A model generated the notes under the pieces. It had not been told where the DNA came from. It was given only the letters and a program-made list of their open reading frames with translations, and did not search any database. A stretch of DNA of 12,791 bases, from assembly GCA_030705745.1 (NCBI GenBank), contig JAUZPT010000044.1:1-12791 (forward strand), read 5' to 3'. Positions within the stretch are counted from its first letter, which is position 1, and the number at the start of each line of letters is the position of its first letter. The translations under genes and the position numbers were made by a program. This DNA is from Bacillota bacterium (lineage in GTDB: Bacteria > Bacillota > Bacilli > Bacillales > Cytobacillaceae). Positions 8,664 to 12,791 of the stretch are shown piece by piece.

Positions 8664-9418
8664 CTGACTGTCACTCCTTTTGTGCGCAGATAGCTTTTTA
8701 CTTCCTGAACGGATGTTTCTTTATAGTGAAAAATCGACGCAGCGAGTGCGGCATCTGCTTTTCCTTGCAAAAAAGCATCTTCAAAATGGCCTGCATTTCC
8801 TGCTCCGCCAGACGCAATGACGGGAATGGTAACGGCTTCACTGACCGCCTTTGTCAGCCTCAGATCAAAACCGTTTTTTTCACCGTCGCTGTCCATGCTT
8901 GTCAATAAAATTTCCCCTGCACCAAGTTCAGTTGCCTTCATAGCCCAGTCAACAACTTTTTTGTCCGTCGGTTTTCGGCCGCCGTGGGTAAATACTCTCC
9001 ACGTTCCCCATTCTTCATCATACTTCGCGTCGATTGCGACTACGATGCATTGTGCGCCAAAAAAGCTCGACCCTTGGTTGATTAATTCCGGATTCATTAC
9101 GGCCGCAGTATTGAGGGAAACCTTATCCGCACCGGCACGCAGGATTACCTTCATATCTTCAAGAGAATTAATTCCTCCCCCGACTGTAAAGGGAATCGCG
9201 AGCTCAGACGCAACGGCTTTTACGACCTCGACCATCGTTTTTCTGCCTTCATTTGATGCAGATATATCAAGAAAAACAAGCTCGTCAGCACCCTGCTCAT
9301 CGTAAAACCGGGCCAACTCAACGGGATCGCCTGCATCCCGAAGCTGTACAAACTGTATTCCCTTCACAACCCGCCCTTCTTTAACATCAAGGCAGGGAAT
9401 AATACGTTTTGTCAGCAA
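8660..9418 (-). CDS. hisF: Imidazole glycerol phosphate synthase cyclase subunit HisF
   Basis: TIM-barrel cyclase that combines PRFAR with ammonia delivered from HisH to make imidazole glycerol phosphate and AICAR. The 252 residues are the usual length. The catalytic aspartates sit at canonical positions: Asp11 ([15 protein letters not shown]) and Asp130 (VVAIDAK). The phosphate-binding GGGI is at 80-83, and a second loop ASGGAGN lies in the C-terminal half. The start codon is TTG (9418-9416), with GGAGGTGA upstream inside hisA; no ATG lies near, and the N-terminus aligns with the family at this point. It overlaps hisA by 7 bases and hisI by 4 (ATGA). The partner hisH is two genes upstream in the same operon. 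Confidence 0.96.
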   Translation of the reverse strand: MLTKRIIPCLDVKEGRVVKGIQFVQLRDAGDPVELARFYDEQGADELVFLDISASNEGRKTMVEVVKAVASELAIPFTVGGGINSLEDMKVILRAGADKVSLNTAAVMNPELINQGSSFFGAQCIVVAIDAKYDEEWGTWRVFTHGGRKPTDKKVVDWAMKATELGAGEILLTSMDSDGEKNGFDLRLTKAVSEAVTIPVIASGGAGNAGHFEDAFLQGKADAALAASIFHYKETSVQEVKSYLRTKGVTVR

Positions 9419-10149
9419 GACTCGCTCACCTCCGCCAATGCTTCGGGGAAAGAAAACCGGTTTTCATAAAGCGCTTTTCCAACGATTGCGCCGCTTACTC
9501 CCTTCGATGCTGCCTGCTTCAATTGCTTCAGATCATTGAGTGAGCTGACCCCGCCTGATGCAATCACCTGTTTTCCGGTTGCTTCAGCCATTTCCACCAC
9601 CGCCGCGATGTTCGGCCCTGCAAGGGTTCCATCCGTGGCAATATCCGTAAAAATAAACGTCTCTGCACCTGCTGCCGCAAAGCGTTTACCTAGTTCAACC
9701 GCCTTCACTTCAGATGTATCGAGCCAGCCGTGCGTTGCGACATTTCCGTTTTTCGCATCAATTCCAACTGCAATTTTCTCTCCGTATTTCTCGATCATTT
9801 TGATTGCAAACTCGGGATTAGAAACAGCGATGCTTCCGATGATGACCCGGTCAATTCCATGATCCAAATAATGTAGAATATCTTCTTCGGTGCGGATTCC
9901 GCCGCCAATCTGAATTTTCACGTTCAGTTCCTTTGCGGCTTGAAGTACAAAGCGATCATTCACTCTTTTGCCATCCTTCGCTCCATCAAGGTCGACCATA
10001 TGAATCCATTCCGCACCTTCAGAGGCAAACTTCCGCGCCATATCAAACGGTGAATCTCCGTAAACCGTTTCTTTGTCATATTCTCCCTGGAGAAGGCGGA
10101 CACAGTTTCCTCCTCTCATATCGATTGCGGGATATAGTGTTAAACTCAT
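9412..10149 (-). CDS. hisA: ProFAR isomerase HisA
   Basis: Converts ProFAR to PRFAR by an Amadori rearrangement, feeding the HisF/HisH complex. It is a 245-residue TIM barrel of the HisA/HisF family. Asp10 (PAIDMRGG) and Asp131 (VGIDAKNG) are the expected catalytic pair. Phosphate-binding loops are GGGIRT (82-87), TDIATDGT (168-175) and ASGGVSS. ATG 10149 overlaps the hisH stop (ATGA) and has AAAGGAAG upstream within hisH. The 3' end overlaps hisF by 7 bases. The order hisH-hisA-hisF-hisI follows the Bacillus pattern. Confidence 0.96.
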   Translation of the reverse strand: MSLTLYPAIDMRGGNCVRLLQGEYDKETVYGDSPFDMARKFASEGAEWIHMVDLDGAKDGKRVNDRFVLQAAKELNVKIQIGGGIRTEEDILHYLDHGIDRVIIGSIAVSNPEFAIKMIEKYGEKIAVGIDAKNGNVATHGWLDTSEVKAVELGKRFAAAGAETFIFTDIATDGTLAGPNIAAVVEMAEATGKQVIASGGVSSLNDLKQLKQAASKGVSGAIVGKALYENRFSFPEALAEVSESC

Positions 10150-10784
10150 TGAACGGTCTTCCTTTCTTCCGCCAGCTGCAAGAAATTATTCAATAGCTCC
10201 ATTCCAAGCCGGCTGCTTTTTTCAGGGTGAAACTGCATGCCATATATGTTTTCTTTTCCGACCACAGCTGAGACAGCTGTATTGTAAGTAGATTGGGCAA
10301 TTAAGACGTCCGATTCCGCACCATCGACATAGTAGGAATGAACAAAATACACATAATCCTCTTCTACATTTTTTAATAGAGGAGACGGTTTAACAAATTC
10401 CAGCCTGTTCCAGCCCATATGAGGAACTTTATAGCTGATGCCATCGCCCGTTTTTCCGCTAAAACGCCTCACTTTACCTGGCAATAACGCCAAGCCATTC
10501 GTTGTCCCGTTTTCATCACTTTCTTCAAAAAGAAGCTGCATCCCAAGGCAAATGCCAAGCAACGGTTTGCCTGATTCCGCAAACTCGCTGATCATATCGG
10601 AGAGTCCATCTGCCTTCAGTTGCTTCATCGCGTCACGGAACGAACCGACACCCGGAAGGATGAGTGCATCTGCTTCGAGCAGTTCTTTTTTTTGCCCAGA
10701 AACAAAATAATTCGCTCCTAATCTCTCAAGTGCCTTGCTGACGCTGAACAAGTTTCCCATGCCATAATCGACGATTCCGATCAT
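10146..10784 (-). CDS. hisH: Imidazole glycerol phosphate synthase glutamine amidotransferase subunit HisH
   Basis: Class I glutaminase that supplies ammonia to HisF. It has 212 residues. The triad is Cys79 (GICLGMQ), His186 and Glu188 ([11 protein letters not shown]), and the oxyanion-strand motif PGVGSF is at 44-49. Start: ATG 10784 gives the family N-terminus [11 protein letters not shown] and has GAAAGGG (10800-10794) at 9-base spacing. An ATG six codons earlier (10802) would overlap this ribosome site and lacks one of its own. It is separated from hisB by 99 bases containing a nested inverted repeat, the second-largest gap inside this his operon. Confidence 0.96.
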   Translation of the reverse strand: MIGIVDYGMGNLFSVSKALERLGANYFVSGQKKELLEADALILPGVGSFRDAMKQLKADGLSDMISEFAESGKPLLGICLGMQLLFEESDENGTTNGLALLPGKVRRFSGKTGDGISYKVPHMGWNRLEFVKPSPLLKNVEEDYVYFVHSYYVDGAESDVLIAQSTYNTAVSAVVGKENIYGMQFHPEKSSRLGMELLNNFLQLAEERKTVQ

Positions 10785-10823
10785 TAAAAACAACCCTTTC
10801 ATCCTTGAAACGTGATTTAATCG

Positions 10824-10874
10824 CCAGGTACTATCGCACCTTCCTTATTGAAGGGAATATGCCGATTTACCTGG
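10824..10874. repeat. Nested inverted repeat in the hisB-hisH gap
   Basis: CCAGGTA (10824-10830) and TACCTGG (10868-10874) form a perfect 7-base-pair outer stem. Inside it CCTTC (10839-10843) and GAAGG (10850-10854) form a 5-base-pair inner stem with a 6-base loop. In the his transcript this could fold into an imperfect hairpin between the hisB stop and the hisH start. No T tract follows on either strand, so it is not a standard terminator; an RNA processing or stability element is possible. Confidence 0.55.
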
Positions 10875-10883
10875 TGAAAATTT

Positions 10884-11471
10884 TTAAAGCATCCCTTTTG
10901 TCGACGGTACACCCTTGATGCGCGGATCAATCGTCGTCGCTTCATCCAGCGCACGTCCAAGCGCTTTAAAAACCGCTTCAATCATATGATGCGTATTTTT
11001 GCCGTAAGGAACGATGACATGAAGATTCATTCGGGCTTCAAGCGCAAGCTTCCACAAAAATTCATGCACAAGCTCGGTATCGAATGTCCCTACCTTTTGC
11101 GCAGGGAATTCGGCACGCATTTCGAGATGAGGGCGGTTGCTTAAATCAACAACGACCTGGGCGAGCGCTTCGTCCATGGGCACAAACGCATTGCCATAGC
11201 GCTTAATCCCTTTTTTATCGCCAAGTGCCTCGCGCAGTGCCTGTCCAAGGCAAATGCCGATGTCCTCCGTTGTGTGGTGATCATCCACCTCTGTATCACC
11301 GTTCGCATCTACCGTTAAATTGAATTGCCCATGCTTCGTGAACAAATCGAGCATATGCGTCATGAACGGCACTCCTGTTTGGATATTCGACTGTCCTTCA
11401 CCGTCAATCGATAGCTGCAACTTAATATTTGTTTCATTCGTTTTACGCTCCACACTTGCCGTTCGTTCCAT
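10884..11471 (-). CDS. hisB: Imidazoleglycerol-phosphate dehydratase HisB
   Basis: Mn-dependent dehydration of imidazole glycerol phosphate to imidazole acetol phosphate. This is the monofunctional enzyme of 195 residues, lacking the phosphatase domain found in E. coli HisB. Metal-binding motifs of the two half-repeats are intact: His39 (FMTHML), DDHHTTED (63-70), His136 (LVHEFLW) and NTHHMIEA (159-166); the conserved C-terminus PSTKGML is present. Start: AGGAGG (11485-11480) lies 8 bases before ATG 11471 and 5 before ATG 11474. The frame stays open a further 31 codons, to 11567, but those residues do not resemble HisB and have no good ribosome site. It is separated from hisD by an unusual 309-base gap with direct repeats. 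Confidence 0.95.
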   Translation of the reverse strand: MERTASVERKTNETNIKLQLSIDGEGQSNIQTGVPFMTHMLDLFTKHGQFNLTVDANGDTEVDDHHTTEDIGICLGQALREALGDKKGIKRYGNAFVPMDEALAQVVVDLSNRPHLEMRAEFPAQKVGTFDTELVHEFLWKLALEARMNLHVIVPYGKNTHHMIEAVFKALGRALDEATTIDPRIKGVPSTKGML

Positions 11472-11570
11472 CATCGTTGCCTCCTGTTCGTTTTTTTTGA
11501 AAAAGCTTTGATTGTTGGTACTGAGTTTAGTTATAAAACGATGTATCATCTGTATTCTTCTCATCAAAAC

Positions 11571-11670
11571 TTATCCGTGATTTTTAAGTTTTATCCGTGA
11601 AAATTCGGTTTTACCCGTGAATTTTCGAGTTTATCCGTAAAAATTTCATTTTATCCGCAATTAGACATTT
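11571..11670. repeat. Five 20-base direct repeats between hisD and hisB
   Basis: Five tandem units start at exactly 20-base intervals: 11571, 11591, 11611, 11631 and 11651. The conserved 10-base half is TTATCCGTGA in copies 1 and 2, then TTACCCGTGA, TTATCCGTAA and TTATCCGCAA. The other half is AT-rich and variable (for example AAATTCGGTT, ATTTTCGAGT). On the his transcript strand the core reads TCACGGATAA. Copies 2 and 3 also contain GAAAATTC (11599-11606) and GAATTTTC (11619-11626), which can pair across 12 bases. The array does not match any element I can name. It fills a third of the 309-base hisD-hisB gap; the rest (11671-11780) is AT-rich with no gene and no clear terminator. Confidence 0.88.
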
Positions 11671-11780
11671 TATGAAAAAAAGCGATATACTAGCACCTAA
11701 AAACAAATTTAATTTAAAACAACAATACTCGTTAACAGTGCGCTTTTGAAAAAATAATTTTGTGATTATTTACTTTCAAG

Positions 11781-12791
11781 TTATTTTAATCGCGCTTCCA
11801 CGGCACGGGCATGGGCTTCAAGACCCTCCATCCGCGCAAATTGGGCAATTTTCGCACCGTTGTCACGCATTGCTTTTTCGCTGTATGCAATAATACTCGA
11901 TTTTTTTTGAAAATCATCGACATTTAATGGGCTCGAAAAACGTGCGGTGCCATTTGTCGGGAGCACATGGTTCGGGCCGGCAAAATAATCGCCCACCGGC
12001 TCCGAGCTATAGCGTCCGATAAATATTGCTCCAGCGTGGCGGATTTTTCCGATCATAGCCATCGCATCCTCAGCGATAATTTCGAGATGCTCTGGCGCGA
12101 GGCTGTTCACCGCTTCAATCGCCTGCTCCATGCTTTCAGCCACATAAATCGCTCCGTAATCGCGAATGGAAGCAGAGGCAATGTCTTTTCTCGGCAAAGA
12201 CTCAAGCTGTTTTTCCACCTCAACTGACACCTGCTGCGCCAGTGATGCTGAAGTGGTCACAAGAATGCTGCAGGCGCGCGCATCATGCTCGGCCTGCGAC
12301 AGCAAATCAGCTGCCACTTCATTTGCTAATGCCGTTCCGTCCGCCAAAATGGCGATCTCGCTAGGTCCGGCAATCATATCGATATCAACATCGCCGTACA
12401 CTTCCCGCTTGGCAAGTGCGACAAAAATATTTCCGGGACCGGTGATTTTATCGACGGAAGCAATCGTTTCCGTTCCGTACGCAAGCGCGGCAATCGCCTG
12501 CGCTCCGCCCATTTTGTAAATTTCCTTCACGCCCGCTTCCCTTGCGGCGACAAGCACGACTGCAGGAAGCTTCCCTTCTTCATTCGGAGGCGACACCATG
12601 ACAATTCGCTTGACTCCCGCCACTTTCGCCGGAATCACATTCATCAGCACCGAAGAAGGATAAGCAGCCGTCCCGCCAGGCACATAAATGCCCACTTTTT
12701 CTATAGGGATGCAGCTTTGCCCCAGCATAGCGCCATGTTCACGATAGGTCAGCCAGGATTTGGGCAGCTGTTCTTGATGAAAGGATTTTAC
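11781..12791 (-). CDS. hisD: Histidinol dehydrogenase HisD (N-terminus outside window)
   Basis: Zn- and NAD-dependent enzyme for the last two steps, oxidising L-histidinol to L-histidine. The frame is open to the right edge, giving 336 residues; with a family length of about 430, roughly the first 90 are missing. The apparent Met at 12728 is internal: the 21 codons before it continue family-like sequence. Visible signatures are [38 protein letters not shown], zinc ligands Gln and His in LLSQAEHD, the catalytic Glu-His pair in LAPEHLEI, the zinc Asp in GDYFAGPNH, and the C-terminal zinc His in [10 protein letters not shown]. All key residues are present. It is upstream of hisB in the same direction, and hisG/hisZ would be expected beyond the edge. 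Confidence 0.96.
   Translation of the reverse strand, partial: VKSFHQEQLPKSWLTYREHGAMLGQSCIPIEKVGIYVPGGTAAYPSSVLMNVIPAKVAGVKRIVMVSPPNEEGKLPAVVLVAAREAGVKEIYKMGGAQAIAALAYGTETIASVDKITGPGNIFVALAKREVYGDVDIDMIAGPSEIAILADGTALANEVAADLLSQAEHDARACSILVTTSASLAQQVSVEVEKQLESLPRKDIASASIRDYGAIYVAESMEQAIEAVNSLAPEHLEIIAEDAMAMIGKIRHAGAIFIGRYSSEPVGDYFAGPNHVLPTNGTARFSSPLNVDDFQKKSSIIAYSEKAMRDNGAKIAQFARMEGLEAHARAVEARLK

Noticed and set aside
11472..11567. N-terminal extension of hisB by about 32 residues
   Set aside because: No ribosome site upstream and no similarity to HisB; AGGAGG sits right before ATG 11471/11474.

Overview
The window carries about 13 protein-coding genes of a low-GC Firmicute, almost certainly a Bacillaceae (Bacillus-like) genome. 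The proteins match B. subtilis families closely in length and in landmark residues: ClpP S98/H123/D172, Crh with Gln15 and Ser46, TrxB with CAVC at 135-138. Shine-Dalgarno sequences are strong, and the CtsR and SigB control elements are typical of Bacilli. I cannot name the species. Apart from clpP, every gene lies on the minus strand.

Layout from left to right. Positions 1-170 hold the start of an unidentified single-pass membrane protein (minus strand, cut by the window edge). Positions 171-497 are the clpP control region, with a SigA promoter overlapped by a CtsR operator and a possible upstream SigB promoter. clpP (498-1100, plus) ends in a hairpin terminator facing crh. The leftward operon yvcI-rapZ-yvcK-whiA-crh (4893 down to 1138) links a Nudix hydrolase, an RNase adapter, a UDP-sugar/carbon regulator, a sporulation/division regulator and the HPr-like catabolite co-effector. 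trxB (thioredoxin reductase) and yvcD (TPR protein with a C-terminal helix-turn-helix) follow. The right third is the histidine operon, read leftward: hisD (partial at the right edge), hisB, hisH, hisA, hisF, hisIE, then a strong terminator at about 8003-8032.

The his genes cover these steps: HisIE (PR-ATP pyrophosphohydrolysis and PR-AMP cyclohydrolysis), HisA (isomerisation), HisH plus HisF (glutamine-dependent cyclase), HisB (dehydratase) and HisD (last two oxidations). hisG and hisZ, if present, would lie beyond the right edge; hisC and hisJ are not in the window. hisH-hisA, hisA-hisF and hisF-hisI overlap by 4-7 bases, so translation is probably coupled.

Most of the window is conserved core genome and I see no new defence, mobile or biosynthetic system. 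The least explained parts are non-coding: five direct repeats with an exact 20-base period in an unusually long hisD-hisB gap, a nested inverted repeat between hisB and hisH, a palindrome at the yvcD promoter, and a roughly 165-base stretch after trxB before its terminator.
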